From Micavibrio aeruginosavorus (GTDB lineage: Bacteria; Pseudomonadota; Alphaproteobacteria; Micavibrionales; Micavibrionaceae): DNA of 14,156 bases. Numbering within the stretch: position 1 is the stretch's first letter; each line of letters begins with the position of its first letter. Below, one piece after another: positions 1-6,285 of this stretch. Both the position numbers and the translations under genes were made by a program. The notes beneath the pieces were generated by a model. That model was not told where the DNA came from, did not search any database, and was given only the letters and a program-made list of their open reading frames with translations. The stretch spans positions 1 to 14,156 of the forward strand of contig QFQB01000091.1 in NCBI GenBank assembly GCA_003241475.1. Direction: 5' to 3'.

Positions 1-520
1 AGATCGCGGGTTTGAGTGGCTTATTGTCATTCGTAAGGAGGAACTCCCCTGTGGCAAACAAAGCGGATTCATTTCCCTGCAATTCGTCTCGCAGGGTAAC
101 GCGGTATTCCTTTTGAACATGGATTTTCGGCGAAATAATTTTATGGAGCAATTGGCCGTCATCCGTCATAAGAACAAGTCCTGTCGAATCCTTATCGAGC
201 CGTCCCGCCGTGGACAGCAGCGGATCGCGATGTTTCCAGCGCCTCGGCAAAAGATCATAAACCAAGGCACCGAGTTCATCACTCGAACAGGTATAACCTT
301 GCGGTTTATTCAAAAGAACGGTTAAAGGAGAAACGGGATCAAGCGGCTCATCATCAAAGGTTGCCGTTTTGAGCGTATCAGGATCAATTTGCGCGGAAGG
401 ATCAAGCAACGCCCCGCCGTTCAGAACAAGCGCGCCGTCTTTGATGGCCTTGCCGACCTCTTTGCGCGAACCATAGCCCAGATTGGCGAGCAGTCGTTCC
501 AGACGGACTTTTTTGCCCAC
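1..520 (-). CDS. rsuA: 16S rRNA pseudouridine(516) synthase RsuA, 5' part (runs off left edge)
   Basis: Isomerises a uridine in 16S rRNA (U516 in the E. coli enzyme). The 173 visible residues read without a stop. An S4 RNA-binding domain comes first (about residues 1-50, with RLERLLANLGYGSRKEV). The catalytic domain follows: LNKPQGYTCSSDE at about 70-82, AGRLDKDSTGLVLMTDDGQ at about 105-123 with the expected catalytic Asp at 109, then KEYRVTL and a KPLKPA segment typical of RsuA rather than RluB/RluE. The start is GTG at 520-518. It is the only plausible start, because the nuoI stop TAG lies in the same frame one codon upstream, and starting there gives a complete S4 domain. The gene is therefore probably translated by coupling to nuoI; no strong Shine-Dalgarno is visible. 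The C-terminus lies outside the window. Family assignment is firm; the exact target is inferred from similarity to RsuA. Confidence 0.9.
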   Translation of the reverse strand, partial: MGKKVRLERLLANLGYGSRKEVGKAIKDGALVLNGGALLDPSAQIDPDTLKTATFDDEPLDPVSPLTVLLNKPQGYTCSSDELGALVYDLLPRRWKHRDPLLSTAGRLDKDSTGLVLMTDDGQLLHKIISPKIHVQKEYRVTLRDELQGNESALFATGEFLLTNDNKPLKPAI

Positions 521-523
521 GGC

Positions 524-1006
524 CTAGCGGTACGCCGCGTCGCGCGCGAGATTGGCGGCGATCTGCGCCTCCCAACGGTCGCCATTTGCGAGCAACTTGT
601 CTTTGTTGTAGTAAAGCTCTTCGCGCGTTTCTGTGGCGAATTCGAAATTCGGCCCTTCGACAATGGCATCAACTGGACAAGCCTCTTGGCACAAACCGCA
701 ATAAATGCATTTGGTCATATCGATGTCGTAACGAGTCGTGCGGCGGGAACCATCTTCGCGTGGCTCTGCCTCAATGGTGATGGCAAGCGCAGGGCAAATC
801 GCTTCACAAAGTTTGCAGGCGATGCAACGCTCTTCTCCGTTCGGGTAGCGGCGCAAAGCGTGCTCGCCGCGGAAACGCGTCGAGAGCGGCCCCTTCTCGT
901 ACGGATAGTTGATCGTTACGCGCGGCATGAAGAAGATGTATTTGAGCGTCAGGAACATGCCCTTGACGATCTCGACCAACAAAAAAGAATTCAGCCAGTT
1001 TTTCAT
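524..1006 (-). CDS. nuoI: NADH-quinone oxidoreductase subunit I (two 4Fe-4S ferredoxin-like subunit)
   Basis: Complex I subunit carrying clusters N6a and N6b, which pass electrons from the peripheral arm towards N2 near the quinone site. The protein is 160 aa, normal for the family. It has two complete 4Fe-4S motifs: C61-x2-C64-x2-C67-x3-C71-P and C100-x2-C103-x2-C106-x3-C110-P. The N-terminal amphipathic stretch (about residues 8-27) and the YPYEKGPLSTRFRGEHALRR segment are typical of the alphaproteobacterial/mitochondrial form (TYKY). The ATG at 1006 is preceded by GGAG (1019-1016) at 9-nt spacing, and nuoH stops 6 nt upstream. The next gene is rsuA instead of nuoJ, which is unusual. Confidence 0.97.
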   Translation of the reverse strand: MKNWLNSFLLVEIVKGMFLTLKYIFFMPRVTINYPYEKGPLSTRFRGEHALRRYPNGEERCIACKLCEAICPALAITIEAEPREDGSRRTTRYDIDMTKCIYCGLCQEACPVDAIVEGPNFEFATETREELYYNKDKLLANGDRWEAQIAANLARDAAYR

Positions 1007-1012
1007 TCCATG

Positions 1013-2032
1013 TTACTCCGGCAATGCGTCCATATAGATCAGAGCGCCTGCAACGAACAGAACGTAGATCAGGGTAAACGGCAAAAAGATTTTCCAGCCC
1101 AGACGCATCAACTGGTCGTAGCGGTAGCGCGGAAACGTGCCGCGCGCCCAGACATAGAAGAACATCACAAGCAAGGTCTTGAGCAAAAACCAGATGAAGC
1201 CCGGAACAATAGCAAGAGCTTCGATCCCGAACGGCGGCAACCAGCCACCAAGGAACAGAACCGTCGTCATCCCCGACATCAGGATCATGTTGGCGTATTC
1301 GCCAAGGAAGAACAGCGCGTAGGTCATGGAAGAATATTCCACCATAAAACCGCCGGTGATTTCGGATTCGCCTTCGGGCAAGTCGAACGGCGCGCGGTTG
1401 CATTCCGCCAGAATAGATACGAGGAACACAATCAGCATCGGGAAGAGCATGACCTGCATCCAGACCGGGCGCTCCGCCGTAACAATTTCCGTGAGATTCA
1501 GCGATCCCGTGCAAAGCAGGACCGTCACGATAATCAAACCCATGGAAACTTCATAGGACACCATCTGCGAGGCGGAACGCATGCCACCCAAAAAAGCGTA
1601 TTTCGAGTTGGACGCCCAGCCCGCCATGATGATTCCGTACACGCCCATCGACGAGACAGCAAAAAGATAAAGAACGCCGACATTGATATTGGCCAGAACG
1701 ATCTGCGCATCGATCGGAATAACGGCCCACGCGATCAGCGCGAGCATGAACGTCAGCATCGGCGCAATCATGAACACGACTTTGTTCGCCTGCGACGGAA
1801 TAATCGTCTCTTTGGACAGTAGCTTGATCCCGTCCGCGATCGGTTGCAAAAGACCGAACGGCCCAACGGTCATAGGCCCCTGACGACGCTGGATTGCACC
1901 CAGAATTTTGCGCTCGCCATACGTGTAGTACGCCACAAGGCCGAGAATCACGCCGATAATCGCGGCGATATGGCCCAGCATAAACAATGCAGGCCAGCCG
2001 TAGGTTTCCATGAATTCAGGATCGATGGTCAT
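1013..2032 (-). CDS. nuoH: NADH-quinone oxidoreductase subunit H (membrane, quinone-site subunit)
   Basis: Membrane subunit (ND1 homologue) that docks the peripheral arm and forms much of the quinone-binding channel. The 339-aa protein is almost entirely hydrophobic helices separated by short polar loops. Family signatures are YGERKILGAIQRRQGPMTVG (about 43-62), PIADGIKLLSKE (about 65-76) and the acidic loop LAECNRAPFDLPEGESEITG (about 208-227), followed by MVEYSSMTYALFFLGEY. The start ATG lies 2 nt after the stop of the preceding pyrophosphohydrolase gene. A GGAGG Shine-Dalgarno (2050-2046) sits inside that gene's last codons, so expression is probably coupled. Length and motifs are complete. 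Confidence 0.97.
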   Translation of the reverse strand: MTIDPEFMETYGWPALFMLGHIAAIIGVILGLVAYYTYGERKILGAIQRRQGPMTVGPFGLLQPIADGIKLLSKETIIPSQANKVVFMIAPMLTFMLALIAWAVIPIDAQIVLANINVGVLYLFAVSSMGVYGIIMAGWASNSKYAFLGGMRSASQMVSYEVSMGLIIVTVLLCTGSLNLTEIVTAERPVWMQVMLFPMLIVFLVSILAECNRAPFDLPEGESEITGGFMVEYSSMTYALFFLGEYANMILMSGMTTVLFLGGWLPPFGIEALAIVPGFIWFLLKTLLVMFFYVWARGTFPRYRYDQLMRLGWKIFLPFTLIYVLFVAGALIYMDALPE

Positions 2033-2034
2033 CT

Positions 2035-2454
2035 TTATTCTGCCGCCTCCGGCACGTCTTTTTTCTTCACGAACTGGCCGAGATCGGGCGCAAAATAATT
2101 CGGCCCTTTCATAACCTTGCCGTCTTCGGGACGGCGGATCGGTTTGCCGTCCGCGCCCAGTTTGGACATGTTGGAACGGTGGACTTCATCAAACGCGAGG
2201 TCTTTGACGGCCTGCAAACCGAATGACAAGAACGCGCCGTCCAAAACATATTGAAGATCGATCAACGCATCGAGCGTTTCCTGCGGATCGTCATTCGCAA
2301 GCGCTTCTTTCAGCTCGTCCAGCTCTTCTTGAAGAAGATTGATACGAAGCTGCTTGGTCTGTTCGCAGGTCAGGTCGATTTCCTTATGAACCGGCAACCC
2401 ATAGGTTTCGTGGAATTCCTGAACCTGTTCAAGCGTGGTGCGTTTCTTGGTCAT
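2035..2454 (-). CDS. MazG/HisE-like all-alpha nucleotide pyrophosphohydrolase
   Basis: Predicted member of the all-alpha NTP pyrophosphatase superfamily (MazG, HisE/PRA-PH, dUTPase-2), whose members hydrolyse nucleoside triphosphates or phosphoribosyl-ATP to the monophosphate plus pyrophosphate. The 139-aa protein has the metal-binding EExxE element (E43-E44-L-D-E47) in helix 1. A second acidic helix follows (DALIDLQYV, D62 and D66), then a conserved tail (DEVHRSNMSKLG, DGKVMKGPNYFAPDL). The start is ATG 2454. It overlaps the nuoG stop as ATGA and has GGAGG (2466-2462) at 7-nt spacing; an in-frame ATG at 2502 lies inside nuoG and lacks this support. It sits between nuoG and nuoH and is coupled to both. 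The real substrate is unknown; house-cleaning of damaged nucleotides is one possibility. No direct link to complex I is established. Confidence 0.85.
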   Translation of the reverse strand: MTKKRTTLEQVQEFHETYGLPVHKEIDLTCEQTKQLRINLLQEELDELKEALANDDPQETLDALIDLQYVLDGAFLSFGLQAVKDLAFDEVHRSNMSKLGADGKPIRRPEDGKVMKGPNYFAPDLGQFVKKKDVPEAAE

Positions 2455-4454
2455 TCTGCGGCCTCCAGTATTTGTTCGCCATGCACCAGAACGCGGGAAC
2501 ACTCCTGCATCGTTTTGGACGCACGGGCGATGACATTGGTCAGATAAAAATCGTCAACGGTTTTGCCGAACTGTGCGTTTACTGCACCGGCAAAACCAAA
2601 ATCCGCCCATTGAACGGCGGGTAGCTGGTCGAGCGCATCGAACTGCGGATACTCTTTAATCAGACGCGCACGAAGCTGGAACAGATCGTCATATTTCAGC
2701 GGCGTTCCGATATAGACAGACAAGGCCCGCAAAATCTTCCAGTCCTCGCGCGCCATTCCCGGCGCATCGACGGCTTTCTTGGACATTTGTACGCGCCCTT
2801 CCGTATTCACATACAGGCCGGACTTTTCAGTATAGGCCGCACCTGGGAAGATAACATCCGCCCGCTTCGCGCCTGTATCGCCGTGGTGACCTTGGTAAAT
2901 AACGAACGCATTCGCATTAATTTGCGAGAGCGTTTCATCGTTGTCCGCGCCGAGCAGGTAAACCGCTTCCATAGCAGACGTTTCAAACGGCTTGTGCGGC
3001 CAGAAACCGATTTCGAGAGCACCGACGCGGCTTGCCGCCGTGTGAAGCACGTTGAATCCGATCCAATCCTGATTGATGCAACCGAGGGATTCCGCCGCTT
3101 TACGAACAGCCGCCTGAACGGCAGGACCGTCATTTCCTTTAAACGCTCCCGCACCAACAATCATCATTGGACGCTGCGCCTGTAGCTTCAGCGCAGAAAG
3201 CGCGGAAAGATCAGAGCCTAGGTGCTTGAACGGGTAATTTAGATCAACATTGGCACCGATCACATAAACCGGAATTTGTTTTTCAAGCCACGTTTTGCGA
3301 ATGCGAGCATTGACAAGCGCCGCCTCTTTGCGTGGATTGGTACCTACAAGAATAATGGCATCGGCCTGTTCGATCGCGGCGATGCCGGAATTGAAAATAT
3401 AGCCCGCGCGTTCGCGAACATCGTAATTTGTGCCGTCAACGCGGCATTCTAAATTGTGAACGCCGTTCAAAGTCATCAGATCTTTGAGCGCCAGCACGGA
3501 TTCCGTATCGCACAGATCTCCCGCATACGCGGCGATCTTGTCTTTGGATACGAATTTCAGTTTGGAGGCTGTGAATTCGAACGCCTCTTCCCAGCTGGCT
3601 TCTACCAGCTTGCCGCCTTTACGAATATAAGGACGATCCAGACGCTTGTATTTCAAACCGTCATAGGAAAAACGCGTACGGTCATCGATCCATTCTTCGT
3701 TGATGCCTTCGTGCAGACGCGGCAGAATGCGCATGACTTCGGCCCCGCGCGAATCCACGCGGATATTGCATCCGAGCGCATCATGAACATCGATGGTTTC
3801 CGTTTTCTTCAACTCCCACGGACGGGCTTTAAAATTGTATGGCTTGGACAGTAAAGCACCGACTGGACAAACATCGATCAAATTGCCCGACATTTCGGAA
3901 TTGATGGCTTTTTCAACGAACGTGCCGACTTCGGAATCTTCGCCACGGTTCACCTGACCCAGATCATCCACGCCCGCGATTTCCTCGCCGAAACGAATGC
4001 AGCGCGTACAGTTGATGCAACGGGTCATCGAGGTGCTGATCAGCGGACCCATATATTTGTCTTTAACGGCCCGCTTGTTCTCGCCATAACGCGAGCGGTC
4101 AAAACCATAGGCCACAGCCTGATCCTGTAGATCGCACTCGCCCCCCTGATCGCAGATCGGGCAATCGAGCGGGTGGTTGATAAGCATCATTTCCATGACG
4201 CCCTTGCGCGAACGGTTCACTTTGTCCGAACCCGTACGCACCACCATGTTGTCGCCGCAAGCCATGGCGCAGGAGGCCACAGGCTTCGGCGCGCCTTCGA
4301 GTTCAACAAGGCACATACGGCAGTTGGCAGGAACGCTCAGCTTGTCGTGGTAACAAAAACGCGGGATTTCGATCCCCAGCTGTTCCGCCGCCTGAAGAAT
4401 ACTGGTTCCCGGGGCGACTTCGATGTCCTGATCATTGATCTTGAGCTTTGGCAT
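2451..4454 (-). CDS. nuoG: NADH-quinone oxidoreductase subunit G
   Basis: Largest peripheral-arm subunit (75-kDa/NDUFS1 homologue), carrying clusters N1b, N5 and N4 in the chain from NADH to quinone. It is 667 aa, in the range of the short alphaproteobacterial form. Visible ligands are: 2Fe-2S C34, C45, C48, C62; N5 H94-x3-C98-x2-C101-x5-C107; N4 C146, C149, C152 and C196 (in VCPVGAL). A molybdopterin-oxidoreductase-like domain that no longer acts as an enzyme in this family follows from about residue 220 to the end. The gene is first in a new minus-strand unit, because the plus-strand purine/methyltransferase block separates it from nuoF. It therefore needs its own promoter (see 4491-4518). 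Its 3' end carries the Shine-Dalgarno of the next gene and overlaps it by 4 nt. Confidence 0.97.
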   Translation of the reverse strand: MPKLKINDQDIEVAPGTSILQAAEQLGIEIPRFCYHDKLSVPANCRMCLVELEGAPKPVASCAMACGDNMVVRTGSDKVNRSRKGVMEMMLINHPLDCPICDQGGECDLQDQAVAYGFDRSRYGENKRAVKDKYMGPLISTSMTRCINCTRCIRFGEEIAGVDDLGQVNRGEDSEVGTFVEKAINSEMSGNLIDVCPVGALLSKPYNFKARPWELKKTETIDVHDALGCNIRVDSRGAEVMRILPRLHEGINEEWIDDRTRFSYDGLKYKRLDRPYIRKGGKLVEASWEEAFEFTASKLKFVSKDKIAAYAGDLCDTESVLALKDLMTLNGVHNLECRVDGTNYDVRERAGYIFNSGIAAIEQADAIILVGTNPRKEAALVNARIRKTWLEKQIPVYVIGANVDLNYPFKHLGSDLSALSALKLQAQRPMMIVGAGAFKGNDGPAVQAAVRKAAESLGCINQDWIGFNVLHTAASRVGALEIGFWPHKPFETSAMEAVYLLGADNDETLSQINANAFVIYQGHHGDTGAKRADVIFPGAAYTEKSGLYVNTEGRVQMSKKAVDAPGMAREDWKILRALSVYIGTPLKYDDLFQLRARLIKEYPQFDALDQLPAVQWADFGFAGAVNAQFGKTVDDFYLTNVIARASKTMQECSRVLVHGEQILEAAE

Positions 4455-4470
4455 GAGATGCGTACTTCGT

Positions 4471-4498
4471 TTGGAATATTTGTAAGGCTGTATATACT
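4471..4498 (+). promoter_or_regulatory. Candidate sigma-70 promoter for the methyltransferase-purine block
   Basis: TTGGAA (4471-4476), a 16-nt spacer, then TATACT (4493-4498) would start a transcript near 4505 and give a leader of about 32 nt. A second set (TTTGTA 4502-4507, 17 nt, TATATA 4525-4530) would start at or next to the ATG at 4537, making a leaderless message. The plus and minus promoters overlap in the same AT-rich 82-nt gap, so the two directions may compete. All assignments are by eye. Confidence 0.38.
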
Positions 4499-4518
4499 CC
4501 CTTTGTAAATTGGATCAA
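4491..4518 (-). promoter_or_regulatory. Candidate sigma-70 promoter for the nuoG unit
   Basis: On the minus strand, TTGATC (4518-4513) is followed after 16 nt by TATATA (4496-4491). That predicts a transcript starting near 4484 with a leader of roughly 30 nt before the nuoG ATG at 4454. nuoG heads a unit cut off from the rest of nuo, so a promoter somewhere in this 82-nt gap is required. The exact hexamers are a by-eye choice, and an 18-nt spacing to TATACA (4494-4489) is an alternative. The upstream Shine-Dalgarno of nuoG is weak. Confidence 0.4.
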
Positions 4519-4536
4519 AGGGTTTATATACCGCGT

Positions 4537-5433
4537 ATGAATTCTTTTACCCCGAATATCCTGACCGAAAAAGGCTGGAACGATTACGCGTTATTGGACA
4601 GCGGTTCAGGACGCAAGCTGGAGCGTTTCGGCAAGATTGTCGTCAGCCGACCCGAGCCACAGGCATTATGGGAAAAATCCTTACCGGAGCAAGAATGGGC
4701 CAAAGCGGATGCCACCTTCACCAACGCCTCGGAAAAAGAAGATGATGATAAAGGCAGTTGGCAACAGAAGGGAAAACTTCCCGAAACTTGGCCGGTGAAG
4801 GTCGAAGGCGCGACCATGCTCTGCCGCCTAATGACCTATCGCCATATGGGTCTTTTTCCCGAACAAAGACCGCACTGGCACTGGATTGCATCCCAATGCA
4901 AATCATCAACAAAGCCGCTGAAGATTTTGAATCTGTTTGCCTATACGGGTGCGGCCAGTTTGATCTGCGCCGCAAATGGCGCGGAAGTGACCCATGTCGA
5001 TGCATCGAAAAAAGCCATCGGCTGGTGCAAGGAAAACCAGCAGGCCTCCAACCTTAATGACTCCAAAATCCGCTGGATTTGCGATGATGCCGCCGCTTTC
5101 GTCGCTCGTGAAGGCCGTCGCGGCAACAAATATGACGGCATCCTCCTAGACCCGCCAAGATATGGCCGCGGACCGGACGGCGAGGTGTGGAAATTCGAAA
5201 CAGATGTCGGTCCCCTGCTCTCGGCCTGCGCTGACCTTTTATCAGACGATGCTAAATTTATGATCCTGACCGCGTATACGATGCGTCTGTCGTCGGTGAC
5301 GCTCCAACATATGATGGTGGACGCCCTCAAGGGGTGCAAAGGATCGCTCGATCACGGCGAACTGCTCCTCGCCGATAAAACCGGCAAACGCCCATTGGCG
5401 ACTTCTATGTTCTGCCGCTGGAGTAGTACTTAA
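4537..5433 (+). CDS. Class I SAM-dependent methyltransferase, RlmI-like (probable rRNA methyltransferase)
   Basis: Predicted SAM-dependent methyltransferase of the RlmI/RlmK C-terminal type (Methyltrans_SAM family), most likely acting on rRNA. Of 298 aa, the first ~125 form a variable N-terminal region with an acidic low-complexity patch (SEKEDDDKGS, about 65-74). The Rossmann domain follows: motif I LNLFAYTGAASL (about 131-142), motif II VTHVDASKKAIGWCKENQ (about 151-168), motif IV LLDPPRYGRGPDGEVW (about 203-218). There is no obvious PUA domain as in E. coli RlmI, so the target base cannot be stated. ATG 4537 is chosen as start; an upstream in-frame TTG at 4510 has no ribosome site and lies in the promoter region. 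The gene ends TAATG, overlapping the next start by one base. Confidence 0.87.
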   Translation: MNSFTPNILTEKGWNDYALLDSGSGRKLERFGKIVVSRPEPQALWEKSLPEQEWAKADATFTNASEKEDDDKGSWQQKGKLPETWPVKVEGATMLCRLMTYRHMGLFPEQRPHWHWIASQCKSSTKPLKILNLFAYTGAASLICAANGAEVTHVDASKKAIGWCKENQQASNLNDSKIRWICDDAAAFVAREGRRGNKYDGILLDPPRYGRGPDGEVWKFETDVGPLLSACADLLSDDAKFMILTAYTMRLSSVTLQHMMVDALKGCKGSLDHGELLLADKTGKRPLATSMFCRWSST

Positions 5434-6245
5434 TGGCCCGTATCGAACACATAACCTCCCCGTCGAACCCAAAGATCAAGGCGATCAATTCGCTGTTCAT
5501 CCGCAAGTTCCGCAAAGAGTCCGGCCTGTTCGTGGCCGAGGGGTTGCGCTCCGTCCTCGAAGGCCTCGAATGCGGCGTGGTGCCGGAACAGCTCGTCTTT
5601 TCCGAAGACGCCGATATCGGCCCCGAGCTTCAACGTGCGATTGACGAGACATCTGCCCGCGGCGGACTGTGCTTGAAAGTCGGCGAAGCGGTCCTCGAAA
5701 AACTATCGCGCAAGGAAAACCCCCAGATGGTAATGGGCGTTTTCAAACAAAAATTCGGCAAGCTGTCAGATATCAAACCAGACCGATCCAAATGCTGGGT
5801 GGCGCTCGAAGAAGTGCGCGACCCCGGCAATCTCGGCACAATCATCCGCACAGTGGACGGCGTCGGCGCAGACGGCGTGATTTTGATCGGCCAGTGTTGC
5901 GATCCGTTTTCGGTCGAAAGCATCCGCGCCACGATGGGATCGGTTTTTTCCATCCCAGTCATCCCCTGCCGCCGCGAAGAATTTTTAGACCTCACCGTCA
6001 CATGGCCCGGTAGCATCGTCGCCACCGCGCTGAATGACCGCACCGTTGATTTCCGCGAAGCCGACTATAAAAAACCGATGATCCTTGTGATGGGGAACGA
6101 GCAGGCCGGCATCACCGAAACGATCCAGAATGCCGTCCACCAGACAGTCAAACTTCCCATGAACGGCCGCGCGGATTCCCTCAACCTCGCCATCGCCACG
6201 GGGATCATGCTTTATGCGGCCATGGAGCCGTGGAAACAGGCCTGA
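5433..6245 (+). CDS. TrmH/SpoU-family RNA 2'-O-methyltransferase
   Basis: Predicted to methylate a ribose 2'-OH in tRNA or rRNA with SAM, as a trefoil-knotted SPOUT dimer. The protein is 270 aa. The N-terminal substrate-binding domain (about 1-105) opens ITSPSNPKIKAINSL and contains FVAEGLRSVLEG. The SpoU domain has all three motifs: DPGNLGTIIRT with R139 (about 130-140), LVMGNEQAGI (about 218-227) and LPMNGRADSLNLAIATGIMLY (about 241-261), which includes the knot and the conserved SLN. Translation is probably coupled to the methyltransferase upstream: the TAATG junction has GGAG (5420-5423) 9 nt before the ATG. It resembles RlmB/AviRb/TsnR-like enzymes, but the specific nucleotide cannot be read from the sequence. 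Confidence 0.92.
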   Translation: MARIEHITSPSNPKIKAINSLFIRKFRKESGLFVAEGLRSVLEGLECGVVPEQLVFSEDADIGPELQRAIDETSARGGLCLKVGEAVLEKLSRKENPQMVMGVFKQKFGKLSDIKPDRSKCWVALEEVRDPGNLGTIIRTVDGVGADGVILIGQCCDPFSVESIRATMGSVFSIPVIPCRREEFLDLTVTWPGSIVATALNDRTVDFREADYKKPMILVMGNEQAGITETIQNAVHQTVKLPMNGRADSLNLAIATGIMLYAAMEPWKQA

Positions 6246-6256
6246 TTTTACTGGAA

Positions 6257-6268
6257 AACCGCACGGTT
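6257..6268. repeat. Small perfect inverted repeat upstream of purL
   Basis: AACCG-CA-CGGTT lies in the 40-nt gap between the TrmH-like gene and purL, 17 nt before the purL ATG. The 5-bp stem with a 2-nt loop can extend by GG/CC across a 2-nt bulge. No U-tract follows, so it is not a terminator. It could mildly affect purL translation or be chance. Confidence 0.25.
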
Positions 6269-6285
6269 CCTCGGTAAAAGAGCAT

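Noticed and set aside
804..1514. 236-aa minus-strand frame overlapping nuoH and nuoI in another frame
   Set aside because: Out-of-frame shadow of two well-supported genes; not evidence of a frameshift, because both real genes are intact.
389..1822. Long open frame (477 aa) on the plus strand
   Set aside because: It lies wholly antisense to rsuA, nuoI and nuoH, which have unmistakable motifs. Its translation is low-complexity Arg/His/Gln-rich, as expected of a shadow frame.
2455..2502. Upstream ATG at 2502 as start of the pyrophosphohydrolase
   Set aside because: It would add 16 residues encoded inside nuoG without a good ribosome site. ATG 2454 has GGAGG at 7-nt spacing and the ATGA overlap.
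4510..4536. TTG at 4510 as start of the RlmI-like methyltransferase
   Set aside because: No Shine-Dalgarno, located within candidate promoter elements; the added residues are not expected in the family.
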